Positions 43,439 to 52,852 of a DNA stretch of 64,000 nt are shown here, one piece after another; positions within the stretch are counted from its first letter, which is position 1; each line of letters begins with the position of its first letter. The notes beneath the pieces were generated by a model. It was not told the DNA's origin. It ran no database searches and saw only the letters and a list, made by a program, of their open reading frames with translations. The stretch spans positions 1 to 64,000 of the forward strand of contig JAJQCZ010000056.1 in the NCBI GenBank assembly GCA_021202465.1, given 5' to 3'. The position numbers and the translations under genes are program-made. The DNA comes from Lachnospiraceae bacterium (lineage in GTDB: Bacteria; Bacillota; Clostridia; Lachnospirales; Lachnospiraceae).

Positions 43439-44305
43439 TCACTCATCCCGACTCCAGCGTCCGGACGCGCCACACGGAAGAACGAGACCGCTGCGGCGAA
43501 CCGGCAGCCCGATCTCTTTGGCCGAAACACATCCCCCACGTCCCGGTGCCACCTCCAGGCCGATCAGGTACGAGAGCACCGCAGGCGCCAGACCTGTCGT
43601 GTAGGAATTAATAAGGAAGAAAAGCGGTTCGTCCGAGAGCAACGCCGCGCAGGAACGCACCAGCGGATGGATGGCGTCCTCGATCTTCCAGATCTCCCCT
43701 TTAGGACCACGCCCGTAGGAGGGCGGGTCCATGATTACCGCGTCATAGTGATTTCCACGGCGGATCTCCCGCTCCACGAACTTCATGCAGTCATCGACGA
43801 TCCAACGGATCGGCGCTTCGCCCAGGCCGCTGGCGCGGGCATTCTCCCGGGCCCAGGTCACCATGCCTTTGGAAGCGTCCACATGCGTCACGGAAGCCCC
43901 GGCCGCCGCTGCGGCCAGCGTCGCGCCGCCCGTATAGGCAAACAGATTCAGCACTTTGATGGGCCGCCCCGCCCGGCGGATTTTCTCCGAGAACCAGTCC
44001 CAGTTGACCGCCTGCTCCGGAAAGAGACCCGTATGCTTGAAATGAAAGGGCTTTAAATGAAAGGTCAGTTCCCGATAGCTGATGCTCCACTGCTCCGGCA
44101 GATCGAAGAACTCCCATTCCCCGCCGCCTCTGGAACTGCGATGATAATGGGCATTCGGCTTTCTCCAGCCACGATCCTCCCGGGGCGTATCCCAGATTAC
44201 CTGGGGATCCGGACGCACCAGGATATACTTTCCCCAGCGCTCCAGCTTCTCTCCCCGGCTGGTGTCGAGCACTTCATAATCCTTCCAGTTCTCTGCAGTC
44301 CACAT
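43439..44305 (-). CDS. SAM-dependent methyltransferase (RlmI/RsmC-like rRNA methylase)
   Basis: A 288-residue class I methyltransferase. Motif I is VLNLFAYTGGATLAAAAAGA; the following VTHVDASKGMVTWARENARA binds the SAM ribose; motif IV is DAVIMDPPSYGRG, the DPPSY of base N- or C5-methylases. The N-terminal 110 residues resemble the RlmI/YccW accessory region, but the PUA domain is missing, as in the shorter COG1092 members. It probably methylates 23S rRNA; the exact base is unknown. Confidence 0.85.
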   Translation of the reverse strand: MWTAENWKDYEVLDTSRGEKLERWGKYILVRPDPQVIWDTPREDRGWRKPNAHYHRSSRGGGEWEFFDLPEQWSISYRELTFHLKPFHFKHTGLFPEQAVNWDWFSEKIRRAGRPIKVLNLFAYTGGATLAAAAAGASVTHVDASKGMVTWARENARASGLGEAPIRWIVDDCMKFVEREIRRGNHYDAVIMDPPSYGRGPKGEIWKIEDAIHPLVRSCAALLSDEPLFFLINSYTTGLAPAVLSYLIGLEVAPGRGGCVSAKEIGLPVRRSGLVLPCGASGRWSRDE

Positions 44306-44402
44306 GACAAAACTCCATTCACAAACCCAATTGATATACGCCGCTGTCTGAGGCTTTCATAGTATATAACAAATCGGTTGGCGGCGCAAGGCTTCATCAA
44401 TT

Positions 44403-44452
44403 TGAAAACGATTTTCATTTTCCTTGACACGACAGCCGGACAATGCTATAGT
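44403..44452 (+). promoter_or_regulatory. Zur/Fur-type box and promoter of the Fur-family gene
   Basis: TGAAAACGATTTTCA (44,403-44,417) is a 7-1-7 dyad with one mismatch, like Fur/Zur/PerR boxes. TTGACA (44,424-44,429), 17 bases and TGC-TATAGT (44,447-44,452) form a near-consensus extended promoter. The box lies just upstream of the -35, where a Fur-family repressor could exclude polymerase. Confidence 0.7.
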
Positions 44453-44490
44453 GAACGCCGGAAAGAGTTTCACGTAAGGAGGCGTTTTCT

Positions 44491-44913
44491 TTGGCCAACA
44501 GCAAGATGCAGTATAAGACCCGGCAGATGGCAGAGCTGCTCGCCTACCTGCAGTCTGTCCCGGGAAAGCATGTCACGGTAAACGACATCTGTGAGTATTT
44601 TCGGAAACAGGGGATCTCCGTCGGTACGACGACCGTATACCGGAACCTCGATCGCATGGTAGATCAGGGCCTGGTCGCCCGCTATACTGTGGACGGGGTC
44701 GGAAGCGCCTGTTTCGAATACCTGGGGGAACATGAGGCGCCTGCCAGCTCCTGCTATCACTGCAAATGTGAAAAATGCGGGAAACTGATTCACCTGCAGT
44801 GTCAGGAGGTAGCGAGCCTGGGACTGCATATGGCAGAGCACCACGGCTTCGCGCTCGATCCCACACGCACGGTCTTCTATGGTATCTGTGAGACATGTCG
44901 ATCAAAAGCCTGA
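44491..44913 (+). CDS. Fur-family metal regulator (Zur-like)
   Basis: A 140-residue winged-helix repressor. The DNA-binding domain is at about 1-85 (TRQMAELLAYLQSVPGKHVT, GISVGTTTVYRNLDRMVDQG). The dimer domain holds the structural zinc cysteines (CKCEKCGK and GICETC) and His/Cys residues of the sensing site (HLQCQEVASLGLHMAEHHGF). It starts at TTG with AAGGAGG eight bases upstream. Zur rather than Fur or PerR is suggested by the zinc-binding lipoprotein gene starting 72 bases downstream. Its own promoter carries a Fur-type box. Confidence 0.87.
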   Translation: MANSKMQYKTRQMAELLAYLQSVPGKHVTVNDICEYFRKQGISVGTTTVYRNLDRMVDQGLVARYTVDGVGSACFEYLGEHEAPASSCYHCKCEKCGKLIHLQCQEVASLGLHMAEHHGFALDPTRTVFYGICETCRSKA

Positions 44914-44984
44914 CGACACATCTGCCACACCGCCCTTCCCCGGATATTTTCCGTGTCCCATTTTGTTTCAGGAGGTTGCTTCCC

Positions 44985-45962
44985 ATGCGACGTTTATGGG
45001 TTCTTTGTCTGACCCTTGTTCTGACCGTTTCTTCTCTCACCGGCTGCGGCGCTTCTTCCGCACAGACCGCCGAGACTTCTGAAGAATCGGGAAGTCTGCA
45101 GATCGTTACCACCATCTTCCCCGTCTATGACTGGGCGCGGGAAATTCTGGCCGGCAGTGACAATGTGACACTGATTTTCCTGGCCGACGACGGGGTGGAT
45201 ATGCACAGCTTCCAGCCGACCGTCGGGGATATTCTGAATATTTCTACCTGTGATCTGTTCATCTACGTCGGCGGTGAGTCCGACCAGTGGGTGGGGGATG
45301 CGCTGCAGGGCGCCGTCAATGAAGAGATGCAGGTCATCAACCTGATGGATGTGCTGGGTGAGGATGTTCAGGAAGAAGAACGGGTAGAAGGCATGGAAGG
45401 GGAAGACGATGACGGGGAGGAAGCCGAATATGACGAACACATCTGGCTCTCCCTGCGAAATGCAGAGACCCTCAGCGGTGTCATCGCCGAAACATTGGCA
45501 GAGATTGACCCGGAGCACGCGGAACTCTATACAGAAAATGCCGCCGCCTACACAGAAGAACTCTCTGCTCTGGATTCTTCCTATCAGGAAGTCGTCGGCA
45601 CTTCCGCTCAAAACACCCTGCTCTTCGGGGATCGTTTTCCCTTCCGCTATCTGGTCGATGACTACGGCCTCTCCTACTACGCCGCCTTCGCCGGCTGTTC
45701 TTCTGAGACAGAGGCCAGCTTCGAGACGATCGTCTTCCTGGCAGAGAAGGTCGACGAGCTGGGACTCGGCAGCATCCTGACCATCGAAAACTCCGACCAG
45801 ACCATCGCCACGGCGATTCAACAAAATACGCAGGATAAAAACCAGCAGATCCTGACGATGCATTCCATGCAGTCCGTTACACTGGAAGAGGCGGAAGCCG
45901 GTACAACGTACCTGTCTCTGGCAGAAGAAAATCTGGAAGTGCTGCGGGAAGCATTGAAATAA
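44985..45962 (+). CDS. Zinc ABC transporter substrate-binding lipoprotein
   Basis: A 325-residue cluster 9 (ZnuA/AdcA-like) solute-binding lipoprotein. The signal is MRRLWVLCLTLVLTVSSLTG with lipobox LTGC. Metal ligands likely include His in VDMHSFQPT, His in YDEHIWLSL and a C-terminal acidic residue in LTIENSDQT. The loop before the second His, His-rich in most ZnuA proteins, is instead Glu/Asp-rich (GMEGEDDDGEEAEYDEH). The third ligand region reads LLFGDRFPFRYLV. No znuB or znuC is near, so the permease must be encoded elsewhere or downstream genes were separated. A terminator follows. Confidence 0.9.
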   Translation: MRRLWVLCLTLVLTVSSLTGCGASSAQTAETSEESGSLQIVTTIFPVYDWAREILAGSDNVTLIFLADDGVDMHSFQPTVGDILNISTCDLFIYVGGESDQWVGDALQGAVNEEMQVINLMDVLGEDVQEEERVEGMEGEDDDGEEAEYDEHIWLSLRNAETLSGVIAETLAEIDPEHAELYTENAAAYTEELSALDSSYQEVVGTSAQNTLLFGDRFPFRYLVDDYGLSYYAAFAGCSSETEASFETIVFLAEKVDELGLGSILTIENSDQTIATAIQQNTQDKNQQILTMHSMQSVTLEEAEAGTTYLSLAEENLEVLREALK

Positions 45963-45978
45963 AGATCTGAAGCAAGCA

Positions 45979-46022
45979 TGCTTTGCCGTGTGAGGTTCCA
46001 TCTCCGGCAAAGCATTTTTATT
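45979..46022 (+). terminator. Terminator of the zur-znuA transcript
   Basis: Perfect 11-base stem ATGCTTTGCCG / CGGCAAAGCAT (45,979-45,989 and 46,006-46,016) followed by TTTTTATT, 17 bases after the stop. Confidence 0.9.
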
Positions 46023-46040
46023 ACGAAGAATATTAATCAA

Positions 46041-46068
46041 GAAAAAACACACGCGTCATCCGCGTGTG
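46041..46068 (-). terminator. Terminator of tRNA-Ala
   Basis: Minus-strand stem CACACGCG / CGCGTGTG (8 perfect pairs, 5-base loop) followed by TTTTTTC. It lies 7 bases after the tRNA. Confidence 0.9.
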
Positions 46069-46074
46069 CCTGAG

Positions 46075-46147
46075 TGGAGCATAGGGGATTCGAACCCCTG
46101 GCCTCTTGACTGCCAGTCAAGCGCGATCCCAACTTCGCCAATGCCCC
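46075..46147 (-). tRNA. tRNA-Ala (anticodon GGC)
   Basis: A 73-base cloverleaf on the minus strand. Acceptor GGGGCAT / ATGCTCC with the G3-U70 pair that marks alanine tRNAs, D-stem GCGA / TCGC, anticodon stem CTTGA / TCAAG with loop CTGGCAG (anticodon GGC), 5-base variable loop, T-arm AGGGG-TTCGAAT-CCCCT and discriminator A. The CCA end is not encoded. It is a single gene with its own promoter and terminator. Confidence 0.95.
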
Positions 46148-46158
46148 GAACGAATGCT

Positions 46159-46187
46159 ATCTTATCACACCCCCAGGAGAAATGCAA
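46159..46187 (-). promoter_or_regulatory. Promoter of tRNA-Ala
   Basis: Minus strand TTGCAT (46,182-46,187), 17-base spacer, TAAGAT (46,159-46,164), 11 bases before the mature 5' end. The -35 lies within a hairpin GAAATGCAA / TTGCATTTC. Confidence 0.75.
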
Positions 46188-46217
46188 GCGCTTTTTTGCA
46201 TTTCTTCCGTGTTTTTT

Positions 46218-46251
46218 GAAATCCACCCAATCACAGGATCGGGTGGATTTC
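46218..46251. terminator. Stem-loop downstream of asnS
   Basis: GAAATCCACCC / GGGTGGATTTC, 11 perfect pairs with a 12-base loop, 35 bases after the asnS stop. The T-run is on the wrong side for the minus strand, so termination here is uncertain. Confidence 0.4.
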
Positions 46252-46285
46252 TCATCATCTCAGGGTTCAAAAAAATCCTCTCATC

Positions 46286-47677
46286 TTACAGCTCGCAGTT
46301 TCTCACGGTCCGCGGGAAGGGAAGCACGTCGCGGATGTTGCCCATGCCGGTCAGATACATAATGCAGCGCTCGAAGCCGAGGCCGAAACCCGCATGGCGG
46401 GCCGTGCCGTAACGACGCAGATCCAGATAGAAGCTGTAGTCCTCCTCCTTCAGCCCCAGCTCCCGCATGCGGGTCAGGAGTTTATCGTAATCCTCCTCGC
46501 GCTGACTGCCGCCAATGATCTCGCCGATGCCGGGCACCAGACAGTCCATGGCCGCGACGGTCTTTCCGTCGTCGTTCTGCTTCATATAAAAAGCTTTGAT
46601 TTCCTTCGGGTAGTCGGTGACGAAGACCGGGCGCTTGAAAACCTGCTCGGTCAGATAGCGCTCATGCTCGGTCTGCAGATCGCAGCCCCAGGAAACCTTG
46701 TACTCGAAGCGGTCGTTGTGCTTTTTCAGAATCTCGATGGCCTCTGTATAGGTTACGTGGCCGAATTCAGAGTTCGCGACGTGCTTCAGGCGATCAATCA
46801 ATCCCTTGTCCACGAATTTGTTCAGGAACGCCATCTCCTCCGGCGCATTTTCCAGGACATAACGGATGATGTATTTGAGCATGCTCTCCGCCAGAATCAT
46901 ATCATCCTGCAGGTCGGCGAAAGCAATCTCCGGTTCGATCATCCAGAACTCCGCCGCGTGCCGGGTGGTGTTGGAGTCCTCCGCGCGGAAGGTGGGGCCG
47001 AAGGTGTAAATATTGCGGAAAGCCATGGCAAAAGTCTCTCCGTTCAGCTGACCGCTGACTGTAAGGCTGGTCGGCTTACCAAAAAAGTCCTTGCCGAAAT
47101 CCACTGCACCATCAGCCATGCAAGGCGGCTTCTCCGCAGGAAGCGTCGTCACACGGAACATCTCCCCGGCTCCCTCGCAGTCGCTGCCGGTGATGATCGG
47201 TGTGTGTACATAGACAAAATCGCGTTCCTGAAAGAATCGATGGATCGCATAGGCCGCCAGAGAGCGAATGCGAAAGACTGCCTGGAAGGTATTTGTCCGC
47301 GGCCGCAGATGTGAGATCGTCCGCAGATATTCCATGGTATGACGTTTCGGCTGCAGAGGATAATCCGGCGTAGACGCTCCCTCCACCTCGATATGTTCCG
47401 CCTGCAGTTCGAAGGGCTGTCTGGCCTGCGGCGTAGCCACCAGAGTTCCCCTGGCAATCAGAGCTGCGCCTACATTGCAATGGGAAATCTCTTCAAAATT
47501 CTCCATCGTGTCATGATAAACGATCTGCAGCGGCTCGAAGAAGGTGCCGTCGCTGACCATGATGAAGCCGAAGGAGCGGGAATCCCGGATATTCCGGATC
47601 CAGCCTGCCACGGTGATGCTCTGATTCAGATACTGCTGCGGATTGCGGTACAGCTCCCGCATAGTGATACTCTCCAT
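46286..47677 (-). CDS. asnS: Asparaginyl-tRNA synthetase
   Basis: A 463-residue class IIb synthetase charging tRNA-Asn. The N-terminal OB-fold anticodon domain spans about 1-100 ([20 protein letters not shown]); motif 2 is [20 protein letters not shown] and motif 3 is [20 protein letters not shown]. The Asn-specific pocket is supported by overall similarity to AsnRS rather than AspRS. Start at the ATG at 47,677 with ACAGGAGGACATC. Monocistronic by appearance. Confidence 0.97.
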   Translation of the reverse strand: MESITMRELYRNPQQYLNQSITVAGWIRNIRDSRSFGFIMVSDGTFFEPLQIVYHDTMENFEEISHCNVGAALIARGTLVATPQARQPFELQAEHIEVEGASTPDYPLQPKRHTMEYLRTISHLRPRTNTFQAVFRIRSLAAYAIHRFFQERDFVYVHTPIITGSDCEGAGEMFRVTTLPAEKPPCMADGAVDFGKDFFGKPTSLTVSGQLNGETFAMAFRNIYTFGPTFRAEDSNTTRHAAEFWMIEPEIAFADLQDDMILAESMLKYIIRYVLENAPEEMAFLNKFVDKGLIDRLKHVANSEFGHVTYTEAIEILKKHNDRFEYKVSWGCDLQTEHERYLTEQVFKRPVFVTDYPKEIKAFYMKQNDDGKTVAAMDCLVPGIGEIIGGSQREEDYDKLLTRMRELGLKEEDYSFYLDLRRYGTARHAGFGLGFERCIMYLTGMGNIRDVLPFPRTVRNCEL

Positions 47678-47740
47678 GATGTCCTCCTGTCTTCTCCTCA
47701 CTTCTTTTCACAGCGCCCCGCTTTGATCGAGGCACCGCCC

Positions 47741-48340
47741 TCACTCCGGTCTCTGCTCCGGAAGCTCCTCCTCCAGCAACGTATAGATCTCCTCCCGCCC
47801 CTGCTTCGTCTCCGCCGAGAACGGAATCAGAATATCCCCGGATTCCATACCCAGTGTGTCGCGGATCAGCCTGCACTGTTTCGTGATCTGACTGCGCTTG
47901 ATCTTATCGAGCTTCGTGGCAATGACGAGCGGACGACGCCCGGACTGCAGGATCCAGTCATACATAATCCGATCATTTTCTCCCGGCGCGTGACGAATGT
48001 CCACGAGCAGAAACACCTGACGCAGCTGCTTCGAGGTAGCGAGATAGCGCTCGATCATTTTTCCCCATTTTGCCTTCTCCTGCACGGAAACCCGGGCGAA
48101 GCCATATCCCGGCAGATCTACAAAATACAGCTGTTCATTGATATTATAATAATTAATGGTCTGCGTCTTCCCCGGCTGCGCCGACGTACGCGCATAGGAT
48201 TTACGGTTCATCAGCGCATTGATCAGTGAGGACTTCCCCACATTGGATTTCCCTGCGAAGGCAAACTCCGGCAGCACATTTTCAGGCAGCGTGCTGGTAA
48301 CACCGCAGACCGTTTCCAGATTAACAGTTTTGATCTTCAT
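47741..48340 (-). CDS. engB: Ribosome-biogenesis GTPase YihA/YsxC (EngB)
   Basis: A 199-residue GTPase for late 50S assembly. G1 is AFAGKSNVGKSSLINA, G2 Thr lies in QPGKTQTIN, G3 is FVDLPGYGFA, G4 is IATKLDKIKR and G5 is IPFSAETKQG. Start at the ATG at 48,340 with GCGGGAGGAAAGC. It sits directly downstream of lon, as in many Firmicutes (lon-ysxC). Confidence 0.97.
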   Translation of the reverse strand: MKIKTVNLETVCGVTSTLPENVLPEFAFAGKSNVGKSSLINALMNRKSYARTSAQPGKTQTINYYNINEQLYFVDLPGYGFARVSVQEKAKWGKMIERYLATSKQLRQVFLLVDIRHAPGENDRIMYDWILQSGRRPLVIATKLDKIKRSQITKQCRLIRDTLGMESGDILIPFSAETKQGREEIYTLLEEELPEQRPE

Positions 48341-48363
48341 GCTTTCCTCCCGCTGTCCCTCCG

Positions 48364-50664
48364 TCACACAAAGCTCTGCCGGATGACCTCCTCCATGGAG
48401 GAGACATAGACGATCTCCAGGCCTCCGGTGATCTCCGCGGACAATTCCTCCACATCGGGGCTGTTTTTGTCCGGCACCAGAACATGATGAATGTCGGCCA
48501 TACGCGCCGCCAAGAGCTTCTCCTTCAGTCCGCCGATCGGCAGCACCCGGCCGCGCAGGGTGATCTCGCCGGTCATGGCCAGATCCGCCTTCACCTTTCG
48601 CCCGGTCAGCGCCGAGAGCATCGCCGTCGCCATGGTGATCCCGGCAGAGGGACCATCCTTGGGTACCGCCCCCTCGGGGATATGGATGTGAATGTCGTGC
48701 TCCTCGAAATACTCCCCGGGAATATCGTACTTCCCGGCAATAGAGCGGAGATAGCTGAGACCGATGCGGGCGGATTCCTTCATCACATCTCCCATCTGTC
48801 CGGTCAGCTGAATCTCGCCCTTACCGGGCATCACATTCACCTCAATCTGCAGCGTATCGCCGCCGACACTGGTCCATGCCAGCCCGCGGACGATGCCTAC
48901 GTCGTCCTTCTCATTCGCCATGCTGAAATGAATCCGCTCCCGGCCAAGGTACTCCGTCAGATCCGCTTCGTCCACGCGAACCGCCCCGGCGCTTCCTTCA
49001 AGAATCTTCCGTGCCGCCTTGCGGCAGAGGTCGCCGATGCGCCGCTCCAGGTTGCGCACCCCGGCCTCCCGGGTATAATTGTGAATGATCTTCCGCAGAG
49101 CCTCATCAGTGATCGTCAGCTGTTCCGGCTTCAGACCGTGGCGGCTTCTCTGCTTCTCCAGAAGATAATCCTTCCCAATATGGAATTTTTCATTCTCCGT
49201 ATAACTGCTGACCTCAAGGATCTCCATACGGTCGAGCAGCGGACGCGGAATCGCCGCCGCGTCGTTGGCCGTAGCAATGAAGAGGACGCGGGAGAGATCG
49301 AGCGGAATCTCCAGATAGTGATCAACGAAGCGACTATTCTGCTCTGAATCCAGCACCTCCAGCAGCGCCGACGAGGTATCTCCGCGATAATCACTGCTGA
49401 CCTTATCGATCTCATCCAGCAGCATCAGCGGGTTGGAGACGCCGGCCTGTTTCATGCCTGCAGCGATACGTCCGGGCATGGAGCCGATGTAGGTACGGCG
49501 GTGTCCCCGGATCTCCGCCTCATCGCGGACGCCGCCCAGGCACACGCGCACGTATTTCTTATCGAGAGCACGGGCCACAGAACGGGCGATGGAAGTCTTT
49601 CCGGTTCCGGGCGGCCCCACCAGGCAGAGAATCGAACCGTTTTCATTCTCCGTGAAGCTGCGGACCGCCAGATATTCCAGGATACGCTCCTTAATCTTCT
49701 CCATGCCATAGTGATCCTCGTTCAGAATCTCCTCGGCCCGCCGGATATCGCGGGTCTCCGGTGAAATCTTCTGCCAGGGCATTCCCAGCAGCGTCTCGAT
49801 GTAAGAACGGCTGACCGTGCCCTCCTGGCTTCCCCCGGGCATCATCCTGAGACGGGCGATCTCCTTGCGGATCTTGTCCTTCACCTCGTCGGCCGCATCG
49901 AGCTTCTGCAGCTCCTGCAGATAGCGGTCAGCATCACTCTCGACGTTGTCCTCACCCAGCTCCTCACGGATGACCTTCATTTGCTCCCGCAGGACATATT
50001 CCCGCTGGTTTTTATCTACCCGCTCCTTCACCTTCGTCTGGATTTCCGCCTTCAGACGGCCGATCTCGATCTCATTTTCCAGCATACCGGTCAGAACCCG
50101 ATACTGCTGCTCAGTGCTTCCCAGATCCAGAAGCTTCTGCCGCTCCGCCGGCTCCATGGGGAAACGGATCATCAGCTGATCAAGCATCTCCTCCAGTGTA
50201 TCAATAGAGGAAAACTGGCGGATACCGGATTCCCCGAAGGAAGAGTTCAGCTTGCCGTATAATTCAATCTCATTCTTCAGGGCGCGGACCATGGCCTCAC
50301 GCTCGATCTCCGCATAGAAGGTCTTTTCTGCCGGCGCCGGTTCGACCTCCGCTTCCAGATAGGGTTCCATCGCCAGCAGCTCCAGAAGCTCGGCTCTCTC
50401 TTCCCCTTCCACAAGAACGCGGATGATGCCCCCCGGCATCCGCAGCAGCTGCTTGATCGTCCCAATGGTACCGATCCGGCACAGATCCTCCTGCTGCGGA
50501 TCCGCACAATCCTCATCCTTCTGGGACACCACAAATATTTTCTGGTTCACCACCATGGAGCGCTCCACCGCCGCCACCGATTTATCGCGGCTGACGTCAA
50601 AATGAACCAGCATCTTGGGCAGCACGGTCAGACCGCGCAGCGCTACAATGGGTAATCTCATCAT
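48364..50664 (-). CDS. lon: ATP-dependent protease La (Lon)
   Basis: A 766-residue LonA. The N-terminal substrate domain covers about 1-200 and a coiled coil follows. The AAA+ module has Walker [17 protein letters not shown], Walker [12 protein letters not shown] and arginine finger region. The protease domain ends with the catalytic Ser in [15 protein letters not shown] and Lys in [14 protein letters not shown]. It degrades misfolded and regulatory proteins in the cytosol. I start at the ATG at 50,664. It lies between clpX and engB. Confidence 0.97.
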   Translation of the reverse strand: MMRLPIVALRGLTVLPKMLVHFDVSRDKSVAAVERSMVVNQKIFVVSQKDEDCADPQQEDLCRIGTIGTIKQLLRMPGGIIRVLVEGEERAELLELLAMEPYLEAEVEPAPAEKTFYAEIEREAMVRALKNEIELYGKLNSSFGESGIRQFSSIDTLEEMLDQLMIRFPMEPAERQKLLDLGSTEQQYRVLTGMLENEIEIGRLKAEIQTKVKERVDKNQREYVLREQMKVIREELGEDNVESDADRYLQELQKLDAADEVKDKIRKEIARLRMMPGGSQEGTVSRSYIETLLGMPWQKISPETRDIRRAEEILNEDHYGMEKIKERILEYLAVRSFTENENGSILCLVGPPGTGKTSIARSVARALDKKYVRVCLGGVRDEAEIRGHRRTYIGSMPGRIAAGMKQAGVSNPLMLLDEIDKVSSDYRGDTSSALLEVLDSEQNSRFVDHYLEIPLDLSRVLFIATANDAAAIPRPLLDRMEILEVSSYTENEKFHIGKDYLLEKQRSRHGLKPEQLTITDEALRKIIHNYTREAGVRNLERRIGDLCRKAARKILEGSAGAVRVDEADLTEYLGRERIHFSMANEKDDVGIVRGLAWTSVGGDTLQIEVNVMPGKGEIQLTGQMGDVMKESARIGLSYLRSIAGKYDIPGEYFEEHDIHIHIPEGAVPKDGPSAGITMATAMLSALTGRKVKADLAMTGEITLRGRVLPIGGLKEKLLAARMADIHHVLVPDKNSPDVEELSAEITGGLEIVYVSSMEEVIRQSFV

Positions 50665-50797
50665 AATCCCTTTCACTTATCATTTTCTTCAGTCAGGGAA
50701 GCTCAACGAAGTTTCCCGGCTCAAGAAAAACTCCTCCCCCTGCCCCCGAACTTCTCCGAGTGCAGAAGGAAGAGCCACCTTTTAAAACGTATTATCT

Positions 50798-52090
50798 TCA
50801 CGCGGACTCATTCGAGCTGCGCCGCCCGCTGCGCCGCCTGACGCGAGGCACGGCCACCTCCCGGAAGCTCAGCTCAGGCTCGCCGGTGCCGTCGATGACC
50901 TCAGCGGTAACCAGACAGCTTCCGATGCTCTCATCCGAAGGGAGCTCATACATCAGATCAAGCATCGACTTCTCCATGACAGCCCGCAGCCCCCGGGCAC
51001 CGGTCTTTCTCTCAAAAGATTTCTCGGCGATCCGCCGAATGGCCTCATCCGTGAAGCTCAAAGAGACACCATCCAGTTCAAAAAGACGCTGATACTGGCG
51101 CACGATGGAATTCTTCGGTTCCGTAAGGATGCGAATCAGGGCTTCCTGATCCAGCTGATCCAGAGAGACCATCATGGGAATACGCCCGACAAATTCGGGA
51201 ATCAGGCCGAATTTCACCAGATCCTGAGGAAGCACCTGCTTCAGGAGCTCTCCGACCCGCACTTCCGTCTTCTCATGTACCTCCGCGTTAAAACCGATGG
51301 AATTGGCCCCCAGACGGCTCTCGATGATCTTCTCCAGCCCGTCGAAGGCCCCGCCGCAGATAAAGAGGATATTCGTCGTATCAATCTGATACATCTCCTG
51401 ATGAGGATGCTTTCGCCCTCCCTGGGGCGGCACGCTGGCCAGGGTCCCCTCGAGAATCTTCAGGAGCGCCTGCTGCACGCCCTCGCCTGACACGTCACGG
51501 GTAATGGAAACATTTTCCGATTTCTTGGTGATCTTATCAATCTCGTCCAGATAAATGATGCCATACTCCGCCCGCGGGATGTCATAATCGGCCGCCTGAA
51601 TCAGCTTCAAGAGAATGTTTTCCACATCCTCACCCACATAGCCCGCCTCTGTCAGCGCCGTCGCATCCGCGATGGCAAACGGTACATTCAGCATCCGGGC
51701 GATGGTCTGTGCCAGATAGGTCTTTCCGGAACCGGTGGGCCCCAGCATCAGGATATTACTCTTCTGAAGCTCCACATCGGAATCATCTCCGGACATCACT
51801 CTCTTATAATGATTATACACTGCCACGGAAAGAGTCCGCTTGGCCTCCTCCTGGCCAATGACATACTGATCCAGAAATGCCTTGATCTCACGCGGTTTTT
51901 TCAGTTCAATATTCCCCAGATCGGCACGCCCGGACTGCTCAAATTCCTCATCCAGGAGTTCCGCGCAGAGATCGACACACTCATCACAGATGTAGACATC
52001 CTTCCGGTTTCCGGCGATGAGCTTCTGCACCTGTGCCTGACTCTTTCCGCAAAAAGAGCAGCACAAAGACTCTTCATATCCTTTTGCCAT
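50798..52090 (-). CDS. clpX: ATP-dependent Clp protease ATP-binding subunit ClpX
   Basis: A 430-residue unfoldase. The N-terminal zinc domain has CCSFCGKSQ and [10 protein letters not shown]. Walker A is [17 protein letters not shown], Walker B is [14 protein letters not shown], and the ClpP-docking tip is in the loop after [12 protein letters not shown] (sensor/RKH-type segments present). It feeds ClpP. It follows clpP by 24 bases, so the two subunits are made together. Confidence 0.97.
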   Translation of the reverse strand: MAKGYEESLCCSFCGKSQAQVQKLIAGNRKDVYICDECVDLCAELLDEEFEQSGRADLGNIELKKPREIKAFLDQYVIGQEEAKRTLSVAVYNHYKRVMSGDDSDVELQKSNILMLGPTGSGKTYLAQTIARMLNVPFAIADATALTEAGYVGEDVENILLKLIQAADYDIPRAEYGIIYLDEIDKITKKSENVSITRDVSGEGVQQALLKILEGTLASVPPQGGRKHPHQEMYQIDTTNILFICGGAFDGLEKIIESRLGANSIGFNAEVHEKTEVRVGELLKQVLPQDLVKFGLIPEFVGRIPMMVSLDQLDQEALIRILTEPKNSIVRQYQRLFELDGVSLSFTDEAIRRIAEKSFERKTGARGLRAVMEKSMLDLMYELPSDESIGSCLVTAEVIDGTGEPELSFREVAVPRVRRRSGRRSSNESA

Positions 52091-52114
52091 ACTCTCCCTA
52101 TACTCCTTATTGGT

Positions 52115-52696
52115 TTATCGATGCGCGATCACGGCATCCACCAGTCCGTATTCTCTGGCCTCCTCCGCGGTCATATAGTTGTCTCTCTCGGTGTCAGCCT
52201 CGATGACCTCCAGAGGCTTTCCCGTGTTGGCCGCCAGGATCTCATTGAGCTTCTTCCTGGTCTTCAGAATCTCCTCGGCCACGATACGGATCTCCGTCGC
52301 CTGCCCCTGCGCACCGCCGGAGGGCTGATGAATCATCACTTCGGCATTGGGGAGGGCGTAGCGCTTACCCTTCGCACCGCTTGAAAGCAGGAAAGCTCCC
52401 ATGCTGGCCGCCATACCGATGCAAATGGTGGACACGTCACACTTGATGTAATTCATCGTATCATAAATCGCCATGCCTGCCGTCACAGATCCGCCGGGGC
52501 TGTTGATGTACAGCTGAATATCCTTGCCGGGATCCTCCGACTCCAGGAACAGCAGCTGCGCCACCACCAGGCTGGCTGTCACATCATTAACTTCCTCCCC
52601 CAGGAAAATAATTCTCTCCTTGAGAAGACGAGAATAAATATCGTAAGAACGTTCGCCACGACTGTTGGATTCGATGACATAGGGAACCAGACTCAT
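52115..52696 (-). CDS. clpP: ATP-dependent Clp protease proteolytic subunit ClpP
   Basis: A 193-residue serine protease. The catalytic Ser is in [16 protein letters not shown], His in [15 protein letters not shown] and Asp in [15 protein letters not shown]. It forms a tetradecameric barrel with ClpX. It lies 156 bases downstream of tig in the standard tig-clpP-clpX-lon-engB order. Confidence 0.98.
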   Translation of the reverse strand: MSLVPYVIESNSRGERSYDIYSRLLKERIIFLGEEVNDVTASLVVAQLLFLESEDPGKDIQLYINSPGGSVTAGMAIYDTMNYIKCDVSTICIGMAASMGAFLLSSGAKGKRYALPNAEVMIHQPSGGAQGQATEIRIVAEEILKTRKKLNEILAANTGKPLEVIEADTERDNYMTAEEAREYGLVDAVIAHR

Positions 52697-52852
52697 AAAA
52701 CTTCCTCCTTATACGATTCTGCAGGCTCAATCCAAAAGATTGCTGCAAAAATCATTCCAGAGACCTGACTTTACCAGGTTTCATAGTAGCAACGATGCCA
52801 AAAAGAGTGCGTGGGGCAGCTCTCTCTGGCATCTCAGGATCATTTTGTTTCG

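Noticed and set aside
46075-46147. tRNA-Ala as an integration site
   Set aside because: No integrase or duplicated 3' tRNA segment is seen nearby; flanks are ordinary chromosome.
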